From: Bacteroidales bacterium
GTDB lineage: Bacteria > Bacteroidota > Bacteroidia > Bacteroidales > UBA7332
Direction of reading: 5' to 3'
Assembly (NCBI GenBank): GCA_028687995.1
Contig: JAQTZA010000002.1
Location: 186,001-250,000 of the forward strand
DNA: 64,000 nucleotides
Shown in pieces: positions 47,793 to 57,630 of this stretch (its first letter is position 1; every line of letters starts with the position of its first letter). A program made the position numbers and the translations under genes. Under the pieces are notes generated by a model that saw only the letters and a list, made by a program, of their open reading frames with translations, was not told the origin of the DNA and ran no database searches.

Positions 47793-50498
47793 ATGGTAAA
47801 ACAGACAAGATATTTTCTTCTATTTTTCTCCCTCATTCTATTAATCTCTACATGGGCGCAAAAGCCTGTGAATGGAACGCTACCCAATACTCGCTTATCT
47901 GCAGCACCTGCTAAAAGTGATTCCGCCAGCGATTCATTGAAATTACAAAAATCATCGAAGAATGCTTTAGATGCTGTGGTTGAATACCATGCCAAAGATT
48001 CGATTGTGTTTATGGGGAATAATTTTGCCAAAATGTATGGCGAAGGAAAAGTGGATTACAAAGATATCGAACTGAAGGCAAACTATATCCAAATGTCGAT
48101 GGATAGTAGCATTGTATATGCTGCTGGACAAAAAGATACTACCAATAAAATGGTGGGTGAGCCCAATTTCAAAGACAAAGGAGGAGATTACAACTCCAAA
48201 ACGATGCGTTATAATTTCAAAACAAAACGGGGTTACATCACGCAGGTGGTAACAGAGCAAGGCGAAGGTTACGTGATAGGAGGGCGCACTAAGAAAATGG
48301 ATACTGACGACTTGTATATGACCGACTGCAAATATACTACGTGCGACAATCACGATCACCCACACTTCTATTTTCAATTGACCAAAGCAAAAGTTCGTCC
48401 CAAAAAGAACATAGTCACTGGACCGGCATACTTAGTGTTGGAAGATGTGCCATTACCATTGGCCATTCCATTCGGCTTTTTTCCATTTTCTTCCAAATAT
48501 TCATCAGGAGTATTGGTTCCAACTTTTGGTGAGGAGAGCACACGAGGTTTCTATTTGAGAGATGGAGGTTACTATTTTGCCATCAACGATTACGTTGATT
48601 TGGCTCTTCGAGGTGAGATCTTTACCAAAGGTTCGTGGGGATTGGGCGGTGTGTCGAGTTATACGAAGAAGTATAAATACACTGGAACTTTCAATGTTGG
48701 GTATAGAGTGACGATTCTTGGCGATAAAGATGCTGCCGATTATACAAAGAACAAAAACTTTAATATGACTTGGACTCATACCCAAGATGTGAAAGCAAAT
48801 CCGAATATGAGTTTTTCGGCAAGTGTCAATTTTTCGACCTCAGGATACGATAGAAATGATATTGGAAGCGTTTACGATGCTAGCCGTTTTACTCAGAATA
48901 CAAAAAGTTCGAGCGTGAATATCACGAAGCGGTTTCCCAATTCACCCTTTTCGCTCTCCTCTTCGATGAATGTAAACCAACGATCCAGTGATTCGAGTGT
49001 CAGTGTGTCGTTACCAGATTTGAATATTGCGATGAGTCGCATTTATCCCTTTAAGAGGAAGAATGTCGTGGGCAGTGAGCGATGGTTCGAGAAAATCGGT
49101 TTTAGCTATACGGGAACACTGCGCAATAGCATCGATACGAAAGAAAATCTCCTCTTTAAATCTAATTTAGTGAAAGATTGGCGCAATGGAATGCAGCATT
49201 CAATTCCAATCAGTGCAACGTTTACTGTTTTAAAATATATCAACATCACGCCTTCTGTCAACTACAATGAGAGTTGGTTTACGAATAAGGTAAATCGAGA
49301 GTGGGATCCAATTAATCAGCGCGAGGCTTCCGACACCATTTGGGGATTCAATCGGATGTATAATTATAGCACAAGCGTAAGTGCATCCACCAAATTGTAT
49401 GGTTTTTTCAAACCACTACCGTTTCTATTTGGGAAAAAAATTGAGGTGATTCGCCATGTCTTCACGCCGAGTCTCTCATTTAGTTATTCACCTAATTTTC
49501 AGAATGAAAAGTTTGGATTTTGGAGAAGCTACAACTATGTTGATCTAAAGGGAGCGACTGTTACCAAGTCTTATTCGCCTTACCAAAATGGATTGTTTTA
49601 TAGTTCACCCGGACTAGAGAGCGGTTCTGTGCGATTTGATATGACCAATAATCTGGAAATGAAGATAAAATCGGATAGAGACACCTCCGGCGTTCGAAAA
49701 ATCAGCTTGATTGATAACTTTACCACCGGAATTGGCTACAATATTGCAGCAGATTCGATGAACTGGAGCGATATCAATGCCTCCATCCGCTTGAAGTTGA
49801 CAAAAGGTTTTTCTCTTAATCTGACGGGAGCGTTCGATGTATATACCTACAAGTTGAATGCAAGCGGTTCACCCGTAAGAGTGAACGAACTGCGTTTGCA
49901 TAAATATGGAACCATTGGCCGCCTGCAAAGCACAGGTACCTCTTTTTCGTATACGTTGAGCAACGATGTTTTGAAGAAACTCTTCTCCAAAGAGGATAAA
50001 ACCAAAGACAAACCAAAAACAGCGACTCAAGAAGAGAATGCCACCGAAAATCCGATGGATGAAACGAGCGATGGTAAGAAGAACGATGAGAAAAAGGAGA
50101 GTGGTGGCACGTTCGACAAAGACGGATACCTTGTTTGGTCAGTGCCTTGGAGCTTGTCATTCAACTATTCGATGCGATACGGATATGCCGATTTTAATAA
50201 AGAGTTATTGGAATACAACCGAAAAATCACCCACAGTTTGGGATTTTCGGGCAACATCAATCTGACACAAGGATGGTCGATGAATATGAGTAGTACCTAC
50301 GATTTCGATGCGCATAAAATAGCCTATACTAACATCAATATAACTCGCGATTTGCATTGTTGGCAAATGACTGCTGGCATTGTTCCCTTTGGTCCATACC
50401 GCTCTTACAACTTCAATATCAGTGTAAAATCCTCGTTGCTGAAAGATGTGAAATACGATAAACGCGGAAACTCCTACAACGCGCTGCCTTGGTATTGA
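47793..50498 (+). CDS. lptD: LptD-like LPS-assembly outer-membrane protein
   Basis: A 901-residue outer-membrane protein with signal peptide (1-22, LILLISTWAQ). An N-terminal OstA/LptA-like beta-jellyroll follows (about 60-185: AKDSIVFMGNNFAKMYGEGK, then VDYKDIELKANYI). Then comes a large C-terminal barrel containing LPLAIPFGFFPF, a motif shared by LptD proteins of Bacteroidota. It would insert LPS into the outer leaflet with LptE. CKYTTC supplies a close Cys pair. A strongly charged K/E/D segment at about 730-772 interrupts the barrel and probably forms a long loop. Convergent with the fpr gene. Confidence 0.88.
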   Translation: MVKQTRYFLLFFSLILLISTWAQKPVNGTLPNTRLSAAPAKSDSASDSLKLQKSSKNALDAVVEYHAKDSIVFMGNNFAKMYGEGKVDYKDIELKANYIQMSMDSSIVYAAGQKDTTNKMVGEPNFKDKGGDYNSKTMRYNFKTKRGYITQVVTEQGEGYVIGGRTKKMDTDDLYMTDCKYTTCDNHDHPHFYFQLTKAKVRPKKNIVTGPAYLVLEDVPLPLAIPFGFFPFSSKYSSGVLVPTFGEESTRGFYLRDGGYYFAINDYVDLALRGEIFTKGSWGLGGVSSYTKKYKYTGTFNVGYRVTILGDKDAADYTKNKNFNMTWTHTQDVKANPNMSFSASVNFSTSGYDRNDIGSVYDASRFTQNTKSSSVNITKRFPNSPFSLSSSMNVNQRSSDSSVSVSLPDLNIAMSRIYPFKRKNVVGSERWFEKIGFSYTGTLRNSIDTKENLLFKSNLVKDWRNGMQHSIPISATFTVLKYINITPSVNYNESWFTNKVNREWDPINQREASDTIWGFNRMYNYSTSVSASTKLYGFFKPLPFLFGKKIEVIRHVFTPSLSFSYSPNFQNEKFGFWRSYNYVDLKGATVTKSYSPYQNGLFYSSPGLESGSVRFDMTNNLEMKIKSDRDTSGVRKISLIDNFTTGIGYNIAADSMNWSDINASIRLKLTKGFSLNLTGAFDVYTYKLNASGSPVRVNELRLHKYGTIGRLQSTGTSFSYTLSNDVLKKLFSKEDKTKDKPKTATQEENATENPMDETSDGKKNDEKKESGGTFDKDGYLVWSVPWSLSFNYSMRYGYADFNKELLEYNRKITHSLGFSGNINLTQGWSMNMSSTYDFDAHKIAYTNINITRDLHCWQMTAGIVPFGPYRSYNFNISVKSSLLKDVKYDKRGNSYNALPWY

Positions 50499-50619
50499 TG
50501 TTCAATCTTTGATAATAACCCAATGAAGAAAGTATGGATCTCCATAATGAAACAATCAAAATGACTAAAGCTTAGTCGTAGCCAGATTCTTAGCCATTAT
50601 ATCCTTTTGAAACTAAACA

Positions 50620-50656
50620 AAAATGACTCAGCAAGAAGATAATGCTGAGTCATTTT
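50620..50656. terminator. Bidirectional terminator between lptD-like and fpr genes
   Basis: AAAATGACTCAGCA (50620-50633) pairs perfectly with TGCTGAGTCATTTT (50643-50656). Confidence 0.85.
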
Positions 50657-50672
50657 ATATGAAGAGTGTTTA

Positions 50673-51476
50673 TTAGAATTTCTCTACGTGGATATGACCA
50701 CCGGTTCTACGGTTGTGTTCCACAAATCCATCTTTGCCAAGGCATTCAATCATTCCGTTAATCATATTCGGATTACCACAAAGGAAGAAGTGAGTGTTTT
50801 CAGGAGTTGGTTTGAATTTCCATAGTTTTTCTACAGCTCCTTCTTCCCAAATTTCTTGAATAAATTGAGTTCTTCCTGGCCATTTTGAGTGTTCGCGCTC
50901 AGGATTGGTAATGGTAGGCAAATAATCGAACTTAGGAGCAATGGTTTCAAGCAGATTTAATTCTGATGAATAGCCTAAATCCCATGAGCTTGCAGCACCG
51001 TGAATAACCAAAATTTGTCCTTGACGTTTCAATGCATGTGAACGTAGCATACTCATATATGGAGCTACCCCGGTTCCAGTTGCAATTAAGATGATGTTTT
51101 GATCTTCAGGTACTTCGCTCAAGGTAAACATCCCAGTGAATTTGGTGCCAACCCACACTTTATCTCCAATTTCGAGGTTAAACAATCGAGGAGTCAAAGC
51201 ACCAGAGTGAACCAACGTAATGTAAAATTCAAGATAATCTTTTGCAAAATTTGAAGAGGCAATGGAATAAGCTCTTTTGATGATTTTTGTAGGATCAGGC
51301 ACTTCTGTCTCATCCGTTGCTTCAGGGCATCTAGCGCTGTCGGGCGGTAATCCAATGCCCACAAATTGTCCAGGTTTGAAGTCTGGTAATTCCCAACCGA
51401 TAGGTGCAACTCTAAACACTTTCATGATAGGTGATACCTGTATTACTTGTCTTATTACTCCATTTAAATCGTCCAT
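50673..51476 (-). CDS. fpr: Ferredoxin-NADP reductase
   Basis: A 267-residue flavoenzyme exchanging electrons between NADPH and ferredoxin or flavodoxin. The FAD-binding motif RAYSIASS is at about 92-99, with GDKVWVGTKFTGMFTL following. The NADP-binding GTGVAPYMSMLRS is near 133. The ending HNRRTGGHIHVEKF has the aromatic terminal residue typical of bacterial Fpr. Cytoplasmic. The minus-strand word TAAATTTG at 51533-51526 is its likely -7 box. The 337-base gap to the next gene otherwise shows only AT-rich DNA and the M16 -7 word. Confidence 0.9.
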   Translation of the reverse strand: MDDLNGVIRQVIQVSPIMKVFRVAPIGWELPDFKPGQFVGIGLPPDSARCPEATDETEVPDPTKIIKRAYSIASSNFAKDYLEFYITLVHSGALTPRLFNLEIGDKVWVGTKFTGMFTLSEVPEDQNIILIATGTGVAPYMSMLRSHALKRQGQILVIHGAASSWDLGYSSELNLLETIAPKFDYLPTITNPEREHSKWPGRTQFIQEIWEEGAVEKLWKFKPTPENTHFFLCGNPNMINGMIECLGKDGFVEHNRRTGGHIHVEKF

Positions 51477-51783
51477 AAATATTTGGGTTTAATAGTAACT
51501 TTTGTTTTTTGTAATTCTCACATTGCAAATTTAGTATTTTTTTATCGAAATAATTTATTCTAATAGTTTACTTTAACCATATTTTTTTATCTTTCAATCG
51601 TATATTCTGAAAAAGAACCAATTTTGTTGAATAATGATGCTATTTGCACTAAAATGTTAAGATTGAGGTTATGTTGCAGATTGTTTTTCGTCTAATAAAG
51701 ACTAAAAGAGTCGAAGAAGTGTTTTTGTATCTTAATTCCGATCTGATTTTAGGTGAAATTGAATCACTTTATCTGAAATTATT

Positions 51784-51791
51784 TACATTTG
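51784..51791 (+). promoter_or_regulatory. -7 element (TACATTTG) of the M16 peptidase gene
   Basis: A TAnnTTTG word 22 bases before ATG 51814. Confidence 0.45.
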
Positions 51792-51813
51792 TCATTCTAT
51801 AAATTAATTCATT

Positions 51814-54633
51814 ATGAAGATACCTTTTTTTAAATCAGCGATGAGTATCGCTTCCCTGTTGTTGCTTTGTGCGCAATTGAGTGCGCAACAGATGCCATCT
51901 TTACCCATTGACCCAAAAGTTCGTTATGGAAAACTGGACAATGGATTGACGTATTATATTCGTCATAACGAACAGCCCAAACAACGGGCAGAGTTTTATA
52001 TCGCACAGCGAGTAGGTTCCATCTTGGAAGAAGAACCTCAGCGTGGTTTGGCGCATTTTCTTGAGCACATGGCTTTTAATGGCACTAAAAATTTCCCTGC
52101 CAAAACCATGCTCAACTACCTCGAAACCATAGGAGTGAAATTTGGCGAGAATGTGAATGCATACACATCGTTCGACGAAACAGTTTACAACCTATCGAAT
52201 GTGCCGGTTATTCGCGAAACGATAACCGATTCCTGTTTGTTGGTGTTACACGACTGGTCAAGTTTTATCACCCTCGATAATACAGAAATAGACAAAGAGC
52301 GTGGCGTTATTCACGAAGAGTGGCGCACGCGCAACAATGCCGGAATGCGTATTTGGGAGAAATTGATTCCTGAAATGTTCGTCAATTCACAATACGCCAA
52401 CCGCATGCCGATTGGGTTGATGGATGTGGTGGATAAATTCAAATATCAAGCAATTAAGGATTACTACAAAAAATGGTATCGTCCCGATTTGCAGGCCATT
52501 ATAGTGGTAGGTGATATCGATGTAGATCAAGTAGAAGGCAAAATCAAGAAAATGTTTGCCGATATTCCTAAACCAGTGAATGCTGCCGAACGAATCTATT
52601 ATCCAGTTCCAGCCAATGCTGCACCGATTGTTTCGATTGCAACAGACCCAGAAGCAACTCAGACTTCGGTAGATGTTTTTTATAAACACGATCCGCTTCC
52701 CGATAATTATAAACCAACCGTTTATGGGTTGATTGATAACTACATGAAGCAATTGGCACAAATGATGCTCAATAGTCGTTTGGCAGAATTGACTCAGAAA
52801 GCTACACCTCCTTTTGTTGAAGCATCGGTAAGTGACGATGAATTTATTGTGGCACAAACCAAAGAGGCATTTTCAGCGTCGGCTACTTGCAAAGAGGGTG
52901 ATATTGAAAAAGGAATGAGAGCATTGCTCGATGAAGTGAATCGTGTAGCCAAATTTGGGTTTACTGCTACAGAATACGAACGAGCCAAAGCCGATTTATT
53001 ACGGAGCGTGGAGAGTGCATACAACGATCGTGAGAAAGAGAAAAATCGTTCATACGTTCGTGAATATGTGAAACATTTCACAGTCGGAGAGGTGATTCCG
53101 GGCATCGAAATGGAGTATAATATTGTGAATAAAGTGTTGCCTCAGTTGCCTTTGGAAGAGTTAAACAAAGGTATGAAAGAGATGATTGCCGATTCGAATG
53201 TGGTAATCGCGATTTCGGGTCCGCAAAAAGAGGGATTGGTTTATCCATCGAAAGAGGAGGTTGCGAAGATATTTATGGATGCTAAAAGTGCCGAATTGAC
53301 AGCCTATCAAGATAAAGTATCCAACGAGCCATTGGTTTCGAAAGAGCCAAAAGCAGGAAAAGTGAAGAAAGTAGAGCACAATAAAACCCTTGATGCAACA
53401 ATCTGGACTTTGTCGAATGGCGCACGAGTTGTTATCAAGAAAACCGATTTCAAAGAAGATCAAATTATGCTGAAAGCAGTCAGCTTGGGCGGTAGTTCGT
53501 TGCTTGATAACAAAGAGATGGCGAATATTTTGGCATTCAACGAAGTGATTGGTGTCAACGGTTTGGGGTCATACAGCAATACCGATTTGCCGAAAGCATT
53601 AGCTGGCAAGAAAGCGTCGGTATCAGCAAGTATGACTACTACATCAGAAGCGATCAATGGATCATGTTCTCCCAAAGATTTATTGTCGATGATGCAGTTG
53701 GCCTATTTGTCATTCACTGCACCACGTCCCGATAAAGATGCTTATGAAGGATATTTGAAACGTGCAAAAGCGATGCTCGAAAACGATGAGATGAATCCGA
53801 ATGTAGCATTCCGCGATTCGTTGTACAAAGGTTTGTATGGCGATAATCCGCGTGCCATGCGCATGAAAGTGAGTCTATTGCCACAAGTAAATTACGATCG
53901 TATTCAGCAAATCTACAAAGAGCGTTTTGCCAATGCGGCTGATTTTACCTTTTTCTTTGTGGGTAATGTGAATGCGGATTCATTGAAACCGTTGGTTGAA
54001 AAATACATCGCATCTCTTCCTGCAAAAGGTAAAAAAGAGAAATATGCTGATATTAAAATGAATGCCCGTCCCGGAATGATCAAGAATTACTTCGATCGTG
54101 AGATGCAGACGGCTAAAGCCACTGTTTATACGGTGTATAGCGGGAATTGCCCATACACCCTCGAAAATGTGTTGAAAATGAACATGCTTGATCAGATTTT
54201 GGAAATCATCTACACCGAAAAAGTGCGTGAAGATGAAGGCGGAAGCTATGGTGTGGGCGTGAATGGAAATGTGACTAATTATCCAAAAGATAAATTCCGT
54301 CTGTTGATTGGTTTCGACACCAACGAAGCGCAAAAAGATAAACTTCTGAGCATCGTTCATTCAGAATTGAAGAATCTATCAGAAAATGGTCCTTCGGAAG
54401 TGAACTTCAACAAAGTGAAGGAGTTTATGTTGAAAAAGCAGAAAGAGAATCTGACCGAAAATGGCTATTGGATGGGCGTGTTGACGGACTTTTATCTCGA
54501 AGGAAATAATTTTCACTCGACTTATGAATCGGTACTGAATACCTTAACACCAGAGTCAATCAAAGCCTTTGCCGCCTCATTGCTTTCGCAAGGAAACAAT
54601 GTAGAAGTCATGATGAACGGCATTAAGAAATAA
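51814..54633 (+). CDS. M16-family zinc metallopeptidase, exported
   Basis: A 939-residue exported protein with signal peptide (1-24, LLLLCAQLSAQ) and two tandem M16 halves. The N-terminal half has the inverted zinc motif HFLEH (H81, E84, H85) and the distal glutamate near E162 in DKERGVIHEEW. The C-terminal half (from about 530, LSNGARVVIKKTDFKED) lacks HxxEH, as expected for the non-catalytic partner. Such insulinase/pitrilysin-type enzymes enclose and degrade peptides in the periplasm. The length is typical of Bacteroidota members. A strong terminator follows. Confidence 0.93.
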   Translation: MKIPFFKSAMSIASLLLLCAQLSAQQMPSLPIDPKVRYGKLDNGLTYYIRHNEQPKQRAEFYIAQRVGSILEEEPQRGLAHFLEHMAFNGTKNFPAKTMLNYLETIGVKFGENVNAYTSFDETVYNLSNVPVIRETITDSCLLVLHDWSSFITLDNTEIDKERGVIHEEWRTRNNAGMRIWEKLIPEMFVNSQYANRMPIGLMDVVDKFKYQAIKDYYKKWYRPDLQAIIVVGDIDVDQVEGKIKKMFADIPKPVNAAERIYYPVPANAAPIVSIATDPEATQTSVDVFYKHDPLPDNYKPTVYGLIDNYMKQLAQMMLNSRLAELTQKATPPFVEASVSDDEFIVAQTKEAFSASATCKEGDIEKGMRALLDEVNRVAKFGFTATEYERAKADLLRSVESAYNDREKEKNRSYVREYVKHFTVGEVIPGIEMEYNIVNKVLPQLPLEELNKGMKEMIADSNVVIAISGPQKEGLVYPSKEEVAKIFMDAKSAELTAYQDKVSNEPLVSKEPKAGKVKKVEHNKTLDATIWTLSNGARVVIKKTDFKEDQIMLKAVSLGGSSLLDNKEMANILAFNEVIGVNGLGSYSNTDLPKALAGKKASVSASMTTTSEAINGSCSPKDLLSMMQLAYLSFTAPRPDKDAYEGYLKRAKAMLENDEMNPNVAFRDSLYKGLYGDNPRAMRMKVSLLPQVNYDRIQQIYKERFANAADFTFFFVGNVNADSLKPLVEKYIASLPAKGKKEKYADIKMNARPGMIKNYFDREMQTAKATVYTVYSGNCPYTLENVLKMNMLDQILEIIYTEKVREDEGGSYGVGVNGNVTNYPKDKFRLLIGFDTNEAQKDKLLSIVHSELKNLSENGPSEVNFNKVKEFMLKKQKENLTENGYWMGVLTDFYLEGNNFHSTYESVLNTLTPESIKAFAASLLSQGNNVEVMMNGIKK

Positions 54634-54654
54634 CTTTTTCCATTTCTTAAAAAT

Positions 54655-54687
54655 CAAAGCCCTCGGACGTGATGTTCGGGGGCTTTG
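54655..54687. terminator. Terminator between M16 peptidase and toxin gene
   Basis: CAAAGCCCTCGGAC (54655-54668) pairs with GTTCGGGGGCTTTG (54674-54687), 14 bp including G-U pairs; it also ends 4 bases from the toxin stop. Confidence 0.8.
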
Positions 54688-54691
54688 TGGT

Positions 54692-55342
54692 TTAATAATA
54701 AGGTTTCAATTTCTCTACAAAATCGAGTTTGATGGTTTCCCAATATTTGTATCTGAAACAGTTCGGGTCAATATCTCTATCTGCTTTGTTGAAAACGGTT
54801 AGGTTTGCTAAAATCTGCTCACGATTGTGGGTGTAAGGATAGCGCTCCTCATGTAGTTTTAGCATCTCTTCAATTGTGTATCTATCGAATAACTGATGTA
54901 AATCCCAAAAATCTTTCTTCCTTCCAGCTTTCGTGAATATTTCAAGCTTCATTGCCACAATTTCGTCTATGGTCGCAAATCTTATTTTATCTACTAGCAA
55001 TACTGGTCTGATAAAACTATCGGTATAGAATAGATCTAATTTAATAGCATCATCTGCAGAATCACCGATATAGTATGATTTTCCCATTCCTACAATATTG
55101 TCGCGTAGAAAATCTACATAAGTGAAGTTCTTCTCTAAGAACAGTTCAATTGTTTTGAAATCAATTTTCCCGTAGAGTTCGTCAGTAAACAAATCAATAT
55201 CGACAGACTCTCTATGCCCAATTTGGAGGCTCAACGAAGTGCCACCAACTAATCGGAACGGTTTCAATTCTTCTGCTATCATCAAGAATTGTAGTCTTGA
55301 TTTTAAAGTCTCTGAAACCGTATTATAGTGTAGTTTGATCAT
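54692..55342 (-). CDS. AbiEii/AbiGii-type nucleotidyltransferase toxin
   Basis: A 216-residue DUF1814-type nucleotidyltransferase, the toxin class of AbiE abortive-infection systems, thought to transfer nucleotides to tRNA 3' ends. The core reads RLVGGTSLSLQIGHRESVDI then DLFTD: GGTS at 33-36 and D48/D50 as metal ligands. The third carboxylate is in AIKLDLFY and the C-terminal family motif is GRKKDFWDLHQLF. ATG 55342 is chosen because it starts the conserved region and overlaps the antitoxin end by 20 bases; an earlier in-frame ATG lies deep in the antitoxin gene. The partner is not the standard AbiEi. Confidence 0.88.
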   Translation of the reverse strand: MIKLHYNTVSETLKSRLQFLMIAEELKPFRLVGGTSLSLQIGHRESVDIDLFTDELYGKIDFKTIELFLEKNFTYVDFLRDNIVGMGKSYYIGDSADDAIKLDLFYTDSFIRPVLLVDKIRFATIDEIVAMKLEIFTKAGRKKDFWDLHQLFDRYTIEEMLKLHEERYPYTHNREQILANLTVFNKADRDIDPNCFRYKYWETIKLDFVEKLKPYY

Positions 55343-55859
55343 TGTTTGACGTGTATTCTCTAATGCTTTCAGCCGCAATTGCACTGATAAGCTCCTCACT
55401 CTTTAAATAACTGCTGATGGAGTATAATCCGTAGAATCGAATAATTTCCTTTTTTTCAATGTCGTTTCCACGTTCAAAAATCCGTTCTATAACTGCTGAT
55501 TTGTGCTTGATCCAATCGATTTTCTCCATTTTAGTATCCCAAAAAACTACTTTTCGGAATTTCGATAAGTCGGGATGATAATCTTTGGATGCTTTTTGCT
55601 TTTCGATTTCAATGTCGTGGTAGGCTTGAAGAATTAAAAAGTAACCCTCTTCAAAGCCCAGCGACTTTTCTATTTTTAGTGACAATGCCGGATTTATACG
55701 ACGTTTGCCTTTTGTAATTGTAGCAATTGTCTGTGGGAATTCATTAATTGACTTTGCAAAACTACCTTTCGCAATGTTTCGTTTTTTTAATTCTCTTTCA
55801 AGAATTATCCCAGGATGAATTCCTTTAATCATTTCAATCGATGTGTCCATATTATTCAA
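55323..55859 (-). CDS. HTH-DUF6922-like antitoxin/regulator of the AbiEii toxin
   Basis: A 178-residue protein. Residues about 12-65 form a HigA-type XRE helix-turn-helix (GIHPGIILERELKKRNIAKG then SFAKSINEFPQTIATITKGK). Residues about 95-150 (FRKVVFWDTKMEKIDWIKHK, then VIERIFERGN) resemble DUF6922, a small domain found in Bacteroidota beside such toxins. It is presumed to neutralise the overlapping NTase and repress the operon. Upstream lies a perfect inverted repeat, AAAGTAAACA/TGTTTACTTT, next to a TATCTTTG -7 word, fitting autoregulation. The ATG at 55859 is used; the ATG three codons later is also possible. Confidence 0.82.
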   Translation of the reverse strand: MNNMDTSIEMIKGIHPGIILERELKKRNIAKGSFAKSINEFPQTIATITKGKRRINPALSLKIEKSLGFEEGYFLILQAYHDIEIEKQKASKDYHPDLSKFRKVVFWDTKMEKIDWIKHKSAVIERIFERGNDIEKKEIIRFYGLYSISSYLKSEELISAIAAESIREYTSNNDQTTL

Positions 55860-55867
55860 CTTTACAG

Positions 55868-55903
55868 CAAAGATAACACAAAGTAAACAGATTTGTTTAC
55901 TTT
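55868..55903 (-). promoter_or_regulatory. Promoter -7 word and palindromic operator of the toxin/antitoxin operon
   Basis: On the minus strand TATCTTTG (55875-55868) lies just downstream of a perfect 10-bp inverted repeat, AAAGTAAACA (55880-55889) and TGTTTACTTT (55894-55903) with a 4-base centre. A repressor bound there would cover the -33 region. Confidence 0.6.
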
Positions 55904-56020
55904 ATTGTAAGAATTATCGTAGTTGTTAAGGTAGGACTTCGAATTTCATTTATTTTACACTAAAATTGATGGGCAGCGTGTATTTTACTTTTACCTTTTT
56001 ACCTCTCTCAATTGGTGTTT

Positions 56021-56623
56021 TCATTTCGTAAGTTTATTATATAACTTCATCCGCAATTCATCGTTCCATTCTTGCTTTAATATGCTTAGGATAATGCTGT
56101 CTCGCCTTGTTCCATCAGGTTTTTGTCCATTGCTTCGGAGAATGCCTTCTACTGAGCAACCAATGCTTTTCATGGCCGCAATACTTCTCTGATTATCGTT
56201 GTCAGCCCTGAATTCCACCCGTTCCATATCCAATTGATTGAATGCAAAATCCAGAAGCAGAAACTTGCAATGTTTGTTGAGACCGCTTCCTTGAAACTCC
56301 TTTCCGTACCAGGTATATCCTAGTTGGAGTGTTTGGTGAACGAGCTGAATGTCGTAAAACCGCGTAGAGCCAGCATAGCTATTCGTTCGTTTGTCGAAGA
56401 CGATAAACGGATATTCCTTTTCAGCCTCTCGTCCTTTTAGGGCAAGATCGATGTAGTTTTTCATCTGTTCTTCTCCATCTGCCTGAATCAATGAATATTT
56501 CCATAATTCTGGCTCTGATAAAGCAAAATGGATTAAGTTGTCGATGTCGGATAATGCCAATGGTCTTAATAAAACCACCTCATTTTCGAGCGTATAATTT
56601 TGTTTGAAATCGAGTTTCATCAT
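56021..56623 (-). CDS. GNAT-family N-acetyltransferase (RimJ/RimL-like)
   Basis: A 200-residue cytoplasmic acetyltransferase of the RimJ/RimL branch: ENEVVLLRPLALSDIDNLIH at the N-terminus, the central LGYTWYGKEFQGSGLNKHCK (acetyl-CoA-binding region, with Q/G-x-G/A in place of the stricter motif) and VEFRADNDNQRSIAAMKSIG near the C-terminus. The acceptor is unknown; relatives act on ribosomal-protein N-termini or small amines. It starts 3 bases after the pirin stop, so both are one operon. Confidence 0.85.
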   Translation of the reverse strand: MMKLDFKQNYTLENEVVLLRPLALSDIDNLIHFALSEPELWKYSLIQADGEEQMKNYIDLALKGREAEKEYPFIVFDKRTNSYAGSTRFYDIQLVHQTLQLGYTWYGKEFQGSGLNKHCKFLLLDFAFNQLDMERVEFRADNDNQRSIAAMKSIGCSVEGILRSNGQKPDGTRRDSIILSILKQEWNDELRMKLYNKLTK

Positions 56624-56626
56624 CTC

Positions 56627-57502
56627 TTAATCTTCCAAATAACCAAATTTACCATTCTCAAAATCGTTGAAAGCTTGAACGAGTTCTTCGCGTGTGTTCA
56701 TCACGAATGGACCATAAGGCGCAATCGGTTCGTTGATGGGCTCGCCACTGAGTAGAATAAATGACACATCTTCAATTGCTTCCACTTCGATGGTTTCTCC
56801 GATATTTTTAAACAGTACAAAATGGTCTTGCAAGGCTGTTTTTTCGTTGTTGAATATTGCGCTTCCTTTTAATACGCTGATACTGGTATTGTAATTTTCG
56901 GGCATCTCGAATGCATATTTTGTTCCTTTTTTCAACGAGAATTTGATGAGATTGACGGGCGAAAAAGTTGAGGCAGCACCTTTGATGTCATTGAATTCTC
57001 CAGCAATAATTTCAATTATTCCTCCATTATCGGGAAGCGTTATTTTGGGGATCTGTTTATTCTCAATTGGTTGGTATTTCGGCGCAGTCATTTTGTGTTT
57101 AGCCGGGAGATTGACCCACAGTTGCACCATTTGAAACAATCCACCCTGTTCCGAAAAGGTTTTTTCGTGGTACTCTTTGTGCAGAATGCCGCTTCCGGCA
57201 GTCATCCACTGTACATCGCCGGTACCGATTACGCCACTGTTTCCAGCGCTATCGTGGTGAGCCACTCTGCCTTGTATGGCGAGAGTCACCGTTTCGAAAC
57301 CACGATGCGGATGGACACCGACACCTCGTTGTTTGGTGCTTGGTGCAAAGTAGAATTCTGCAGCATAATCCATCAAAAGAAATGGACTCATGCGTTCAAT
57401 ACTGATTTCACCGGGAAAGAAATTATGCACCCGAAATCCATCACCGACCATGTGGGGCGATGGGGGAGGCACAATGCGTTCTATTTGTTTTGTTTTTGAC
57501 AT
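56627..57502 (-). CDS. Pirin-family bicupin protein
   Basis: A 291-residue cupin of the pirin family, which binds one metal and, in some members, acts as a quercetinase or redox sensor. The metal ligands are visible: H64 and H66 in GVHPHRGFETVTL, H108 and E110 in GILHKEYHE. The C-terminal cupin follows. An in-frame ATG at 57559 would add 19 unconserved residues (YYSISQRQTT) upstream, so MSKTKQIERIVPPP at 57502 is preferred. It lies upstream of the acetyltransferase gene in an operon and after the terminator of the preceding lipoprotein gene. Confidence 0.9.
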   Translation of the reverse strand: MSKTKQIERIVPPPSPHMVGDGFRVHNFFPGEISIERMSPFLLMDYAAEFYFAPSTKQRGVGVHPHRGFETVTLAIQGRVAHHDSAGNSGVIGTGDVQWMTAGSGILHKEYHEKTFSEQGGLFQMVQLWVNLPAKHKMTAPKYQPIENKQIPKITLPDNGGIIEIIAGEFNDIKGAASTFSPVNLIKFSLKKGTKYAFEMPENYNTSISVLKGSAIFNNEKTALQDHFVLFKNIGETIEVEAIEDVSFILLSGEPINEPIAPYGPFVMNTREELVQAFNDFENGKFGYLED

Positions 57503-57578
57503 AGTTGTTTGCCTTTGGGATATGGAGTAATAACAATCGAATGGCTGATTCGTTCGCAAAATGAATTTTGGAGTAAAA

Positions 57579-57606
57579 AAGGAGCGAGGTTTTAAACTCG
57601 CTCCTT
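57579..57606 (-). terminator. Terminator of the 57.6-58.6 kb lipoprotein gene
   Basis: On the minus strand AAGGAGCGAG (57606-57597) and CTCGCTCCTT (57588-57579) pair over 10 bp, followed by six T. Confidence 0.85.
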
Positions 57607-57630
57607 CAATGGGAAATTCTATTTTGCAAT

